From Microvirga sp. ACRRW (GTDB lineage: Bacteria; Pseudomonadota; Alphaproteobacteria; Rhizobiales; Beijerinckiaceae), in assembly GCF_022346925.1 (NCBI RefSeq), contig NZ_JAKRNJ010000006.1, positions 62,001 through 126,000 on the forward strand: a stretch of DNA of 64,000 nt. Reading direction: 5' to 3'. This document shows positions 34,698 to 42,692 of the stretch, piece after piece; position 1 is the stretch's first letter, and every line of letters begins with the position of its first letter. The translations under genes and the position numbers were made by a program. The notes below the pieces were generated by a model that worked only from the letters and a program-made list of their open reading frames with translations, did no database searches and was not told where the DNA came from.

Positions 34698-35954
34698 TTA
34701 CTTCTTCAGGATCGAATTGGCCTTGGAAGCAGCCTCCTTCAGCGTCGGCTCTATCTGTCCCTGGCCGAGATAGATCTTCTGCAGCGCCGAGGAGGTCGTA
34801 TCCGCGATCTCCTCCCAGCCCGCGATCACCGGCGCGAAGCGGGCAGTCGGCAGAAGGCTCGTGAACACCTTGAGATTGGCGTTGTCGGTGAAATACTTGT
34901 CCTCGGCCTCGGCCTTGGTCACCGGCAGGAAGCCCTCATCGACCGTGAACTTGATGCGCTGCTTCGGCTGGAACAGGAAGTCGAGGAATTTAAACGCCTC
35001 GGCCTTGTTCTTGGAGTTCTGGAACATGATGACGGAGTCGGTCACGCCGTAAGTGCCCTGGTCGCCTCCCGGCCCTTTCGGAATCGCGGCCACGCCATAT
35101 TGCAGTTTCGGTGCCTCATCCCGGATCTGGTTGGCTAGGAACGGCGCGGTAATCATCATGCCGACCTTGCCCTGCTTGAACAGGTTCTGCACGTCCTCAC
35201 GGGCATAGGACGTAACACCCGGCTGCGTGGCGCCCTGGTCGATCAGGCGCTTGTAGAGGGACGCGGCATCGATGGCGGCCTTGGAGTCGAGGCCCGACTT
35301 GCCGTCCTTCACGATGTCGCCGCCGAAGGACCACATGCCGTAATAGAAATAGACGTCTGTCTCGACTTCCTTGCCCTGAAGGCCGAAGCCGTAGACGCCG
35401 TTGCCCAGCGCAGAAATCTTCTTGGCGTAGTCCTCAAGCTCCGCCCAGGTCTTCGGCGGCTCGGAGAGGCCCGCCTTCGCGAACAGGTCCTTGTTGTAGT
35501 ACATCGCGCGAGCGGAAGCGGCGATGGGCAGACCATATGTCTTGCCGTTCATCACGGAGGGCGTGAGGAAGGTCTCGATGAAGCGCCCCTTGATCTCCGG
35601 CGTCATGTGGCTGTCCAGCGGCTCGGCGATGCCCTGCTGCACGAAATCCACTAGCCAGCGCGTGCCGATGATCGACAGATCGGCATTGGCGTTGGCCGAA
35701 ATGTCGGTAGTTAGCTTCTGGAGCAGGTTGTCCCACGGCACCACCTCGAACTGAATCTTGATGCCTGGATTGGCCGCTTCGAAATCCTTCGCCACCTGCT
35801 CGAAATAAGGGCCGGTCTTGGCCGAATATTCCGCGACGGTGACGCGGACGGTGCCCGCCTGGGCGCTGGCCGACAGGGCCATGGCACCGAGGCCTGCGAG
35901 CGCAAGTCCCTTGAGGCTGAAGAAGGTGTTCTTATGGAGTGTTTTCACTTGCAT
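34698..35954 (-). CDS. Extracellular solute-binding protein, family 1 (ABC)
   Basis: This 418-residue periplasmic protein has a signal peptide (cleavage after ASAQA). The mature part begins GTVRVTVAEYSAKTGPYFEQVAKDFEAANPGIKIQFEVVPWDNLLQKLTTD, typical of MalE/UgpB-type binding proteins, with ADLSIIGTRWLVDFVQQGIAEPL and the hinge/second lobe following. GAGGGA precedes the ATG. It leads the minus arm of the divergon and would bind the imported substrate. Family 1 proteins most often bind sugars, but related ones bind other polar compounds. Confidence 0.92.
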   Translation of the reverse strand: MQVKTLHKNTFFSLKGLALAGLGAMALSASAQAGTVRVTVAEYSAKTGPYFEQVAKDFEAANPGIKIQFEVVPWDNLLQKLTTDISANANADLSIIGTRWLVDFVQQGIAEPLDSHMTPEIKGRFIETFLTPSVMNGKTYGLPIAASARAMYYNKDLFAKAGLSEPPKTWAELEDYAKKISALGNGVYGFGLQGKEVETDVYFYYGMWSFGGDIVKDGKSGLDSKAAIDAASLYKRLIDQGATQPGVTSYAREDVQNLFKQGKVGMMITAPFLANQIRDEAPKLQYGVAAIPKGPGGDQGTYGVTDSVIMFQNSKNKAEAFKFLDFLFQPKQRIKFTVDEGFLPVTKAEAEDKYFTDNANLKVFTSLLPTARFAPVIAGWEEIADTTSSALQKIYLGQGQIEPTLKEAASKANSILKK

Positions 35955-36028
35955 GTTCCCTCTGGCTTAAGGGCCGCACACCTTAGAAAGCAGCCCGGCG
36001 AGCAGCATTGTTGTGAAGGAAAATTACT

Positions 36029-36050
36029 TACGCAAGGGAATTTTTGCGTA
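36029..36050. promoter_or_regulatory. Operator-like inverted repeat between ABC and SDR arms
   Basis: TACGCAA at 36029-36035 and TTGCGTA at 36044-36050 form a perfect 7-bp inverted repeat with an 8-base spacer. It lies 75 bp upstream of the binding-protein start and 86 bp upstream of the SDR start, so one regulator dimer could control both arms. The regulator gene is not in the window. Confidence 0.55.
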
Positions 36051-36135
36051 TATTCCTATCACTTATGTTGCCAAACTTCACAAATCGCTCCAACCTGAAC
36101 GAATACAAGAGTTAGAAGTAGTTCGGAGCAAGTCG

Positions 36136-36894
36136 TTGGCAAACAGCTTGAAGGGCCAGCTGGCTGTGATCACAGGTGCGGGCGGCGGCATTGGTGTCAC
36201 GATGGTTCAGCGCTTTCAGGAGGCCGGAGCAAAGGTCATTGCCTGCGATGTCTCGGAAAAGGCTCTCGGATCTTTGGACGTAGCGCATAAGGAATTCTTC
36301 GACCTCGGCGATCCTGACGCATGCCGCAAAGCCTGCGAGCGCATTCAATCGTCGGTCGGCCTGCCGGACATCATCGTCAGCAACGCCGGATATACGCGAG
36401 CCGAAACGCTCGAACAGGTCGATGACCGTGCATGGAATTTCGAGATCGACGTCAATCTCAACGGCGCACGCAACTTCACCGCACCTTTCCTCGAGCCCAT
36501 GAAGGCGAGAGGCTCCGGCGTCTTCGTGTTCATCTCGTCCGTGAATGCCCTCGCCCATTTCGGCAATCCGGCCTATGCCGCGGCCAAGGCAGGTCTCGTC
36601 GCCTATGCACGCGCCATCGCGACCGAATGCGGCGTTCACGGCATCCGTTCGAACGCGATCTGCCCCGGCTCGGTGCGCACCCATGCCTGGGATCACCGGA
36701 TCGAGAAGGACCCGCAGATCCTCGAGAAAGTCTCGCGCCTTTATCCGCTCGGCCACATGGTCACGCCCATCGACGTGGCGAATGCCGCCGTCTTTCTCGC
36801 TTCGCCCCTGTCGGCAGGCATCACGGGGGTCGCCCTTCCCGTGGATGGCGGCCTCACCGCCGGCAACCTTCCCTTCATCGACGCGATCCGTTGA
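36136..36894 (+). CDS. SDR-family oxidoreductase
   Basis: This is a classical short-chain dehydrogenase of about 252 residues: cofactor loop TGAGGGIGVTMV, NAGYTRAE (NAG motif), active site SSVNALAHFGNPAYAAAKAG with Ser, Tyr and Lys, and a C-terminal GVALPVDGGLTAGN. An acidic residue after the second strand (ACDVSEK) suggests NAD preference. It is likely a sugar-alcohol or hydroxy-acid dehydrogenase. I chose the TTG at 36136 because GGAG is 8 bases upstream and the Rossmann start follows; an ATG frame extends to 36013 but crosses the operator palindrome and is not family-like. First gene of the plus arm. Confidence 0.88.
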   Translation: MANSLKGQLAVITGAGGGIGVTMVQRFQEAGAKVIACDVSEKALGSLDVAHKEFFDLGDPDACRKACERIQSSVGLPDIIVSNAGYTRAETLEQVDDRAWNFEIDVNLNGARNFTAPFLEPMKARGSGVFVFISSVNALAHFGNPAYAAAKAGLVAYARAIATECGVHGIRSNAICPGSVRTHAWDHRIEKDPQILEKVSRLYPLGHMVTPIDVANAAVFLASPLSAGITGVALPVDGGLTAGNLPFIDAIR

Positions 36895-36906
36895 GAGGAG
36901 CCTGCA

Positions 36907-37971
36907 ATGGCCGATCTGCAGCTCGACAATGTCAAGAAGCGCTACGGCGCCCTCGATATTCTTCACGGCATCGATCTTGCTGTTGAAGACGGCGAGTTCG
37001 TCGTGCTCGTCGGCCCATCCGGCTGCGGAAAGTCCACGCTCCTGCGCATGATCGCCGGATTGGAGACGGTCTCCGACGGCGAAATCCGTATCGGCGGACG
37101 CCGCGCCAACGAGGTGCCACCGCAGAAGCGCAACATCTCGATGGTATTCCAGTCCTACGCGCTGTTCCCGCACATGACGGTGAAGGACAACATCACCTTC
37201 GGGCCCCGCATCCGCCGCGAGAACGCGCAGGAGACGGAAGAAAAGCTTCAGCGCGCGGCTTCGATCCTGAATCTCGGTGCCTATCTCGACCGGCGGCCCG
37301 GCCAGCTCTCCGGCGGCCAGCGCCAGCGCGTGGCGATGGGGCGCTCCATCGTCCGCAATCCGGATCTCTTCCTGTTCGACGAGCCGCTCTCGAACCTCGA
37401 TGCGAAACTGCGGGTGCAGATGCGCACAGAGATCAAGGCGCTGCACCACAAGTTCGAGAGCACCATCGTCTATGTGACGCACGACCAGATAGAGGCCATG
37501 ACCATGGCCGACCGCATCGTCGTCATGAATGGCGGGCGCATCGAGCAGGTCGGCACCCCTCTGGAGCTTTACGACCGCCCGGCCAATCTCTTCGTCGCAG
37601 GCTTTCTCGGCTCGCCTGCCATGAGCTTCATCGACGGCACGGTGTCGAAGTCTGGCCCGGCCACTTCCATTCGTCTCCCGGGCGGAGCCACAGTGCCGAT
37701 TGCGGAGACGTCCGTACCGGATGGGGCTCAGGTCATGCTGGGCATTCGCCCCGAGCATTATCAACTCGACCCTGCTGGGCCGATCCGGCTCACGGTCGAT
37801 GTCATCGAACCCACGGGCTCGGAAAGCCACATCTACGGGCATGTCGAGGGCTCGGAAGTGCGCGCGGTCTTCCGGGAGCGAATTTCCGTCAGCCCAGGGG
37901 AAACGCTTCAATTGTCCGTCGATCCGGCGAAGATCCATCTTTTCGACCCATCGACCGGCATGCGTCTTTAA
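36907..37971 (+). CDS. ABC transporter ATPase, MalK/UgpC-type
   Basis: This 354-residue ATPase has Walker A GPSGCGKST (36-44), Q loop VFQSYALFPHM, signature LSGGQRQRVAMGR, Walker B LFLFDEPLSNLDA and switch His in VTHDQIEAM. The C-terminal TOBE/OB domain is typical of sugar importers of the CUT1 family. GAGAGGAG precedes the ATG and 12 bp separate it from the SDR gene. It supplies energy for the binding protein/permease set on the other strand, tying both arms into one system. Confidence 0.95.
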   Translation: MADLQLDNVKKRYGALDILHGIDLAVEDGEFVVLVGPSGCGKSTLLRMIAGLETVSDGEIRIGGRRANEVPPQKRNISMVFQSYALFPHMTVKDNITFGPRIRRENAQETEEKLQRAASILNLGAYLDRRPGQLSGGQRQRVAMGRSIVRNPDLFLFDEPLSNLDAKLRVQMRTEIKALHHKFESTIVYVTHDQIEAMTMADRIVVMNGGRIEQVGTPLELYDRPANLFVAGFLGSPAMSFIDGTVSKSGPATSIRLPGGATVPIAETSVPDGAQVMLGIRPEHYQLDPAGPIRLTVDVIEPTGSESHIYGHVEGSEVRAVFRERISVSPGETLQLSVDPAKIHLFDPSTGMRL

Positions 37972-38033
37972 AGCAGCGGTGAACGTTAACGATCCCGGCT
38001 TATTCCTTGGCAACTGGAAATTTAGACCTGACA

Positions 38034-39095
38034 ATGACCAAGATTCACGAACTCGATACTCCCGTCGTTCTGATCGACATCGACCGCGTCGAAGCCAATC
38101 TCAAGCGCGCGCAGGATTATGCGGATGCCCACGGCGTGAAGCTGCGCCCCCACATCAAGACGCATAAGCTTCCTCAGCTCGCCAAGCGCCAGATGGAACT
38201 CGGCGCCATCGGCATCACCTGCCAGAAGATCGGCGAGGCTGAGGTGATGGCGGATGCCGGGATCACCGACATCTTCCTTCCCTACAACATTCTCGGGGAG
38301 CCGAAGCTGAAGCGCCTACTGGCGCTCGCCAAGCGTACCTCCATCAAAGTCATCGCCGACAGTGCCACGACGATTGACGGCTATTCCAAGGCGTTTTCCG
38401 GCTCCGGCGTCACCCTTCCCGTTCTCGTGGAATGCGATACGGGCGGCGGGCGCGTCGGCGTGCAGACGCCTGAAGAAGCGCTGACACTCGCCAAGCACAT
38501 CGCCAGCTCTGAAGGCTTACGGTTTGCAGGCCTGATGACCTATCCCGCGAAAGGCACGGTTGCGAAGGCGAATGCCTGGCTGGAGCGGGCGACCGGCCTG
38601 CTGAAAGACGCAGGCCTCTCGCCGGAGATCGTCTCCACGGGTGGCACGCCGGATATCTGGCACAGCGGTGAGAACCGCGCCGCCACGGAATACCGCCCCG
38701 GCACCTATATCTATCTCGACCGCTTCCAGGTGCAGGAAGGCGTCGGCAGTTTCGAGGATTGTGCGCTCACCGTGCTTGCAACAATCGTCTCGCGGCCGAC
38801 CGATAACCGCGCGGTCCTCGACACCGGCTCGAAATCGCTCACCAGCGACACGCTCGGCCTTCAAGGCTTCGGCCGTATCGTCGAGTATCCCGATGCGGCC
38901 CTCGTCTCCTTGAGCGAGGAGCATGGCGTAGTCGATCTCACGAACTCGAAGGCAAAGCCGAAAGTCGGCGAGATGGTCCGCATCATTCCCAACCACGTCT
39001 GCCCCGTCTCGAACCTTTTCGACGAGGTGACGTTCGTGCGCGGTGACGACGTAGTCGAGACAATCCCGGTCGCCGCCCGCGGCAAGGTGGCCTGA
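38034..39095 (+). CDS. D-threonine aldolase-type PLP enzyme (alanine-racemase N-domain, DSD1-like)
   Basis: This 353-residue fold-type III PLP protein begins LDTPVVLIDIDRVEANLKRAQDYADAHGVKLRPHIKTHKLPQLAKRQ, where RPHIKTHK holds the Schiff-base lysine. The C-terminal NHVCPVSNLFDEVTFV resembles the metal-binding HVCPTV segment of D-threonine aldolase/D-serine dehydratase. The family cleaves D-3-hydroxy-amino acids (D-threonine, D-phenylserine, 3-hydroxyaspartate) to glycine plus an aldehyde, or dehydrates D-serine. The ATG at 38034 starts the family motif; a TTG frame opens earlier at 38007. It stands in an operon with transporter, SDR and deacylase genes. Confidence 0.88.
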   Translation: MTKIHELDTPVVLIDIDRVEANLKRAQDYADAHGVKLRPHIKTHKLPQLAKRQMELGAIGITCQKIGEAEVMADAGITDIFLPYNILGEPKLKRLLALAKRTSIKVIADSATTIDGYSKAFSGSGVTLPVLVECDTGGGRVGVQTPEEALTLAKHIASSEGLRFAGLMTYPAKGTVAKANAWLERATGLLKDAGLSPEIVSTGGTPDIWHSGENRAATEYRPGTYIYLDRFQVQEGVGSFEDCALTVLATIVSRPTDNRAVLDTGSKSLTSDTLGLQGFGRIVEYPDAALVSLSEEHGVVDLTNSKAKPKVGEMVRIIPNHVCPVSNLFDEVTFVRGDDVVETIPVAARGKVA

Positions 39096-39121
39096 AGCGC
39101 TTCTTCTCTGGAGATCCCATC

Positions 39122-39619
39122 GTGATATCCCATACGCAAAACCCCTTCTCCGAGACCGATCCGGACCGCCGCGCGATCTGGACCATGCTCGTCGAGCGCG
39201 ACATCGACGCTTTTCTCGCAGCAGATTGGTCGATGGTGGATTCCGATTTCCGCCGTGAAGGATTTCTGGGCTTGCACGCCCACAAGTCGGAACTGCCCGA
39301 CAGCTGGCGCCTCGATTTCCCGAACCTTGAGACCTATCGCGACGAATGGCTGCGGCAGGCGAAGGCCGCGCAGGCCGTCGAATATGCCGAGCCCGTCCGC
39401 GACGCCCTGTTTCGCGCAACCAACATGCGCGACATCGACCTGAGAGGCGATACCGCCGTCTGCCACAAGAAGTTCGACGGCACGATTGCGCTCAAGGACG
39501 GCGGCGTCGATGTGTTGAGCTGGCAGACCCTCTATTTCTGCGCCCGCCTCGATGGGCGCTGGAAAATCACGGGCTTCGTCGGCTACATGCCGTTCCCGAT
39601 GGGCAAAGCCCGGGGCTGA
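39122..39619 (+). CDS. NTF2-like/SnoaL-type small protein
   Basis: This 165-residue protein starts at a GTG (GGAGA upstream at good spacing). Its pattern WTMLVERDIDAFLAADWSMVDSDFRREGF...FDGTIALKDGGVDVLSWQTLYFCARLDGRWKITGFVGYMPF fits an NTF2-like cone fold with helices packed on a curved sheet. Such proteins are isomerases, dehydratases or ligand carriers. No named subfamily is recognised. It sits 26 bp after the D-threonine aldolase-type gene and 13 bp before the deacylase, so it belongs to the same catabolic operon and may act on its intermediate. Confidence 0.7.
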   Translation: MISHTQNPFSETDPDRRAIWTMLVERDIDAFLAADWSMVDSDFRREGFLGLHAHKSELPDSWRLDFPNLETYRDEWLRQAKAAQAVEYAEPVRDALFRATNMRDIDLRGDTAVCHKKFDGTIALKDGGVDVLSWQTLYFCARLDGRWKITGFVGYMPFPMGKARG

Positions 39620-39632
39620 TCCGAGGAAAGCG

Positions 39633-41234
39633 ATGACGAAGAACTGGCTGATCAGAAACCCCCGGATCATCGATGGCACCGGAGCCCCCTGGTTCCGGGG
39701 CGATGTGCAGGTAATCGACGGGCGGATCGCCCATGTCGGCGCGAACCTGAAAGCGGAAGCGAATGCGACAATCGTCGATGCGCAGGATCGTTATCTCGCG
39801 CCCGGTTTCATCGACGCCCATTGCCACGACGACCTGATCTGCCTGCGCGATCCGGATCGGCCTGAGAAGGCTTTGCAGGGCGTCACCACCGTCGTCGTCG
39901 GCAATTGCAGCTTCTCGCTCTATCCGGCGCGCGGGCAATCCCGCGAGGATCTGCGCAAGCATTTCTCGGGCCTGCTCGGCCAGACCGCACCGGAGGAAAT
40001 CTTCGACGACTTCGCGGATTACCGCGAGCGCCTGCACCAAGGCGTTGCGATCAACGTCGTCTCGCTGGTGGGCCATGCGGCTCTGCGCCTCGCGGTCATG
40101 GGCTATGAGCGCCGCGCCGCGACAGCGGACGAGATCGCCGCCATGGAGGCCCTTCTCGACAAGCAGCTCGCGCAAGGCGCCATCGGCCTGTCGCTCGGCT
40201 TGGTCTATCCTCCCAGCGCCTTCGCTTCTCTCGACGAGATGGTGGCGCTGGCGAGGGTTGTGAAAGCGCATGGACGGCTGATGACCGCGCATGTGCGCAG
40301 CTATGAGGACGGGCTTATTCCGTCCATCGAGGAGTTCATCGAAATCCTCCGCCAATCCAATGCCGCAGGCCTCCTGTCGCATCTTCAATCGGCGGGGCGT
40401 CCGAACTGGGGGCAGATTCCCCGCGCCATCGAAGTGCTCGAAACGGCGCGGCAGGAAGGGATCGACATCAGCTTCGATATGTATCCCTACCCCGCAGGCA
40501 GCACCTATCTCCTGCAGCTTCTGCCGCCCGCCTCCCTCGAAGGCGGCCTCGATCAGCTGAAGAAGCGCCTGCGCGATCCCGAAATCGGCCCGGTGCTGCG
40601 CCGCTGGGTGGAAAACGGTGGGCCTGCCTTCCACGGGCAGAGCAAGCTCTCCCTGATCGGTTGGGAGAACGTGCGCATTTCCGGCGTCAACAATCCGGCG
40701 CTGAAGACCCTGGAAGGTTTGGACATGCGCCAGGCCGCCGAGCGCGAGCGGATCGAGCCCTACGATCTCCTTATCCGCCTCGTGGAGGAGGACGAAGGAC
40801 AGACTGGCGTCATTCTCTTCCAGCTCGACGAGAACGACCTGCACGCTGCCTGCTGCCATCGGCTGCACATGGTGGGATCGGACGGACTGCCACGCCCCGG
40901 CACGAAGCCGCATCCGCGCGCCTTCGGCACCTTCCCGCGCATCGTCGGCCCCCTACGCCGGGACAAGGGCTGGTTCTCCATCGAGGATGCCGTGCGGCGC
41001 ATGACGTCGATTGCCGCGCAACGCTTCTCTCTTCAGGATCGCGGATTGGTGAGACCGGATATGATGGCTGATCTCGTGCTCTTCGAGGAAGGTGTGACCG
41101 ACCGCGCCACCTTCGATGAATCGACCCTCCTACCCTCCGGCATCACCTATGTCTGGGTCAATGGTGAGGCTATCGTCCGCGATGGCGCGCCGACGGGAGC
41201 ACGCCCTGGCCGCATGCTGCCGCTTTTCGAGTGA
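39633..41234 (+). CDS. N-acyl-D-amino-acid deacylase (D-aminoacylase)
   Basis: This 533-residue amidohydrolase-superfamily enzyme has the N-terminal beta part NPRIIDGTGAPWFRGDVQVIDGRIAHVG, metal site GFIDAHCHDD (H-x-H), VVGNCSFSLYP (the D-aminoacylase GNCG-like segment with Cys), SLVGHAALR, MTAHVRSY and the late GSDGLP...HPRAFGTFPRI segment. It hydrolyses N-acyl-D-amino acids to the free D-amino acid and a carboxylate, usually with zinc. The ATG at 39633 follows GAGGAAAG. It closes the plus arm: a D-amino acid released by it could be the substrate for the D-threonine aldolase-type enzyme. Related amidohydrolases use other substrates, so the exact one is not fixed. Confidence 0.9.
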   Translation: MTKNWLIRNPRIIDGTGAPWFRGDVQVIDGRIAHVGANLKAEANATIVDAQDRYLAPGFIDAHCHDDLICLRDPDRPEKALQGVTTVVVGNCSFSLYPARGQSREDLRKHFSGLLGQTAPEEIFDDFADYRERLHQGVAINVVSLVGHAALRLAVMGYERRAATADEIAAMEALLDKQLAQGAIGLSLGLVYPPSAFASLDEMVALARVVKAHGRLMTAHVRSYEDGLIPSIEEFIEILRQSNAAGLLSHLQSAGRPNWGQIPRAIEVLETARQEGIDISFDMYPYPAGSTYLLQLLPPASLEGGLDQLKKRLRDPEIGPVLRRWVENGGPAFHGQSKLSLIGWENVRISGVNNPALKTLEGLDMRQAAERERIEPYDLLIRLVEEDEGQTGVILFQLDENDLHAACCHRLHMVGSDGLPRPGTKPHPRAFGTFPRIVGPLRRDKGWFSIEDAVRRMTSIAAQRFSLQDRGLVRPDMMADLVLFEEGVTDRATFDESTLLPSGITYVWVNGEAIVRDGAPTGARPGRMLPLFE

Positions 41235-41363
41235 GACGGCATTTGCCTCACTCGGCGGCTATCACATACAATTGTGCACCAGTCGCTTGGACGCGGACAG
41301 AAGCCGCTCTATTTCCAAAGCCTTCATAGGAATCATTGTTGGCTTTGAACAGAGGGGGCGCCG

Positions 41364-41627
41364 TTGCAGCGCGTCATCGCATATTTTTCACTCGCATTGA
41401 TGGGCATCACCACGACCAGTTCCGCATTCGCGACAGACGACACGCGTTTGCAGCACCGGCACTGGATGCAGAAGCTGGAAACGCCGGGCGGCACCCTTTC
41501 GGAATCGTTCGACGTGCTCATGCAGCCCGCCGATACACACCTTGCTCCCGCCGGAACGCGACCCCAGCACCGCTCCTGGATCAGGAAGCGAGAAATCCTG
41601 GATAGCAGCCCGTCGCTTCCCTTATAG
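41364..41627 (+). CDS. Small secreted protein with two similar segments
   Basis: This 87-residue protein starts at a TTG preceded by GAGGGGG, with a signal peptide (cleavage near FATDD). The mature part shows two similar stretches, TRLQHRHWMQKLE and TRPQHRSWIRKRE, separated by about 40 residues, suggesting an internal duplication. There are no cysteines. No family is recognised. It ends 3 bp before the convergent Rnk-type gene. Its start codon and reality are less certain than for its neighbours. Confidence 0.5.
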   Translation: MQRVIAYFSLALMGITTTSSAFATDDTRLQHRHWMQKLETPGGTLSESFDVLMQPADTHLAPAGTRPQHRSWIRKREILDSSPSLPL

Positions 41628-41629
41628 GA

Positions 41630-42049
41630 TCACGCCGCGACAACGGCTGGCTCGCGCACCTGCAGCACGGTCAGCCGCTTCGTCTCGCCATTGCGTGTCG
41701 TCCAGTCGATAGACTTTCCGACGGGCAAGCCGATCAGTGCGGTGCCGATGGGAGTGAGGATCGAAATTCGCCCTTTCGCGATATCGGCCTCGTTGGGATA
41801 GACGAGGGTCACATTCTGCACGCGCCCCGTCATGTCATCGCGAAATTCGACCTCGCAGCCCATGCAGACCGTGTCGGCAGGGTGTTTGCCTTTGGTCAGG
41901 ACCCGCGCGCGGTCGATTTCCTCTGCAAGTTCAGCCGCGACTTCCGGCATGCTGTGCGAGGCGGCATCGGCAAGCACGGACAGCTTCTCATGATCCGTCG
42001 CCGTGAGCGTGATCGCAGGCTTGCGGTTGGTTGTGCTTTTCTTGGTCAT
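41630..42049 (-). CDS. GreA/Rnk-family transcription elongation factor
   Basis: This 139-residue protein has a short N-terminal helical part and the GreA/GreB C-terminal FKBP-like domain: VEFRDDMTGRVQNVTLVYPNEADIAKGRISILTPIGTALIGLPVGKSIDWTTRNGETKRLTVLQV. The lack of a full coiled coil points to Rnk (nucleoside diphosphate kinase regulator) rather than GreA. Rnk binds RNA polymerase near the secondary channel without stimulating cleavage. GAGAT precedes the ATG at 42049. It appears to be the second gene after an unknown small gene on the same strand. Confidence 0.88.
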   Translation of the reverse strand: MTKKSTTNRKPAITLTATDHEKLSVLADAASHSMPEVAAELAEEIDRARVLTKGKHPADTVCMGCEVEFRDDMTGRVQNVTLVYPNEADIAKGRISILTPIGTALIGLPVGKSIDWTTRNGETKRLTVLQVREPAVVAA

Positions 42050-42080
42050 TTCAAATCTCCTTGACAGGATGTTGTACCGA

Positions 42081-42437
42081 TCACGCCGCGCTCGGGCCGG
42101 GATCGTCGTTATCGGGCTGGGGCGGTTCATGAGGCTTCTCCGGCACCGGACGGGAGCGCGGAACAAACCGGATCACATTGTCATCGGCCTGCTCCGCATC
42201 CTGCGATGCAGGTTTCGGCGAGAGCTCATCTGAAGAATGGTGCATGGAACCGCCTCCTCCGCCTTGGGCATGTTTGTGAGCAAGAGCCGATCTCAGGATC
42301 TGCGCCAGAAAAGCGGATGAGAGCGGCGTTCCTTCAGACCGCACGGTCTCCCTCAGCGACTCACGCCTTGAGATTGCCGGATGGATGGGCTTACGCTCCG
42401 CCTTGCGGAGTACGAATTCGAGAAATTGTTGAAGCAT
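42081..42437 (-). CDS. Hypothetical disordered protein
   Basis: This frame of about 118 codons (start 42437, or GTG 42461) has an N-terminal helical segment (LQQFLEFVLRKAERKPI, AFLAQILRSALAHK), a Gly-rich patch and a Pro/Glu/Asp-rich tail containing VIRFVPRSRPVPEKP. A VIRFVPR tail of this type occurs in small Hyphomicrobiales proteins from memory. There is no signal peptide or recognisable domain. It is 31 bp upstream of the Rnk-type gene on the same strand. Coding status is moderately supported. Confidence 0.5.
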   Translation of the reverse strand: MLQQFLEFVLRKAERKPIHPAISRRESLRETVRSEGTPLSSAFLAQILRSALAHKHAQGGGGGSMHHSSDELSPKPASQDAEQADDNVIRFVPRSRPVPEKPHEPPQPDNDDPGPSAA

Positions 42438-42499
42438 ATCGCTGCTCGGGCGCGTCAGCACCCGGCCTCACAAGATGTCCGATGTTCAGGTATCTTGGA

Positions 42500-42519
42500 G
42501 CGCCCCGAGCTCGGGGCGC
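42500..42519. repeat. Perfect 20-bp palindrome
   Basis: GCGCCCCGAGCTCGGGGCGC is self-complementary over all 20 bases; GAGCTCGGGGC recurs at 42532-42542. It lies between gph and the hypothetical gene on the minus strand, without a T run. It could be a stem in the mRNA leader or a regulator site. Confidence 0.5.
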
Positions 42520-42692
42520 GATACGCGCGTTGAGCTCGGGGCTACTTGCCCGCGATGAGGTTACCGGAGCGGTGCAGACCGCGAGGATATGATACGAAGC
42601 TCAACATGATGCTTCGATGCTCGTCCAGAACGCTGCTTTTGTCAAATCACCGGCTCGTGACGCGCCGAAAATGAAGAAAAGCCGCAGCAATT

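Noticed and set aside
36112-38034. Long 640-codon minus-strand frame opposite the SDR and ABC ATPase genes
   Set aside because: It is the antisense of two well-recognised genes in high-GC DNA, has Arg/His/Asp-rich composition without any domain, and no ribosome-binding site.
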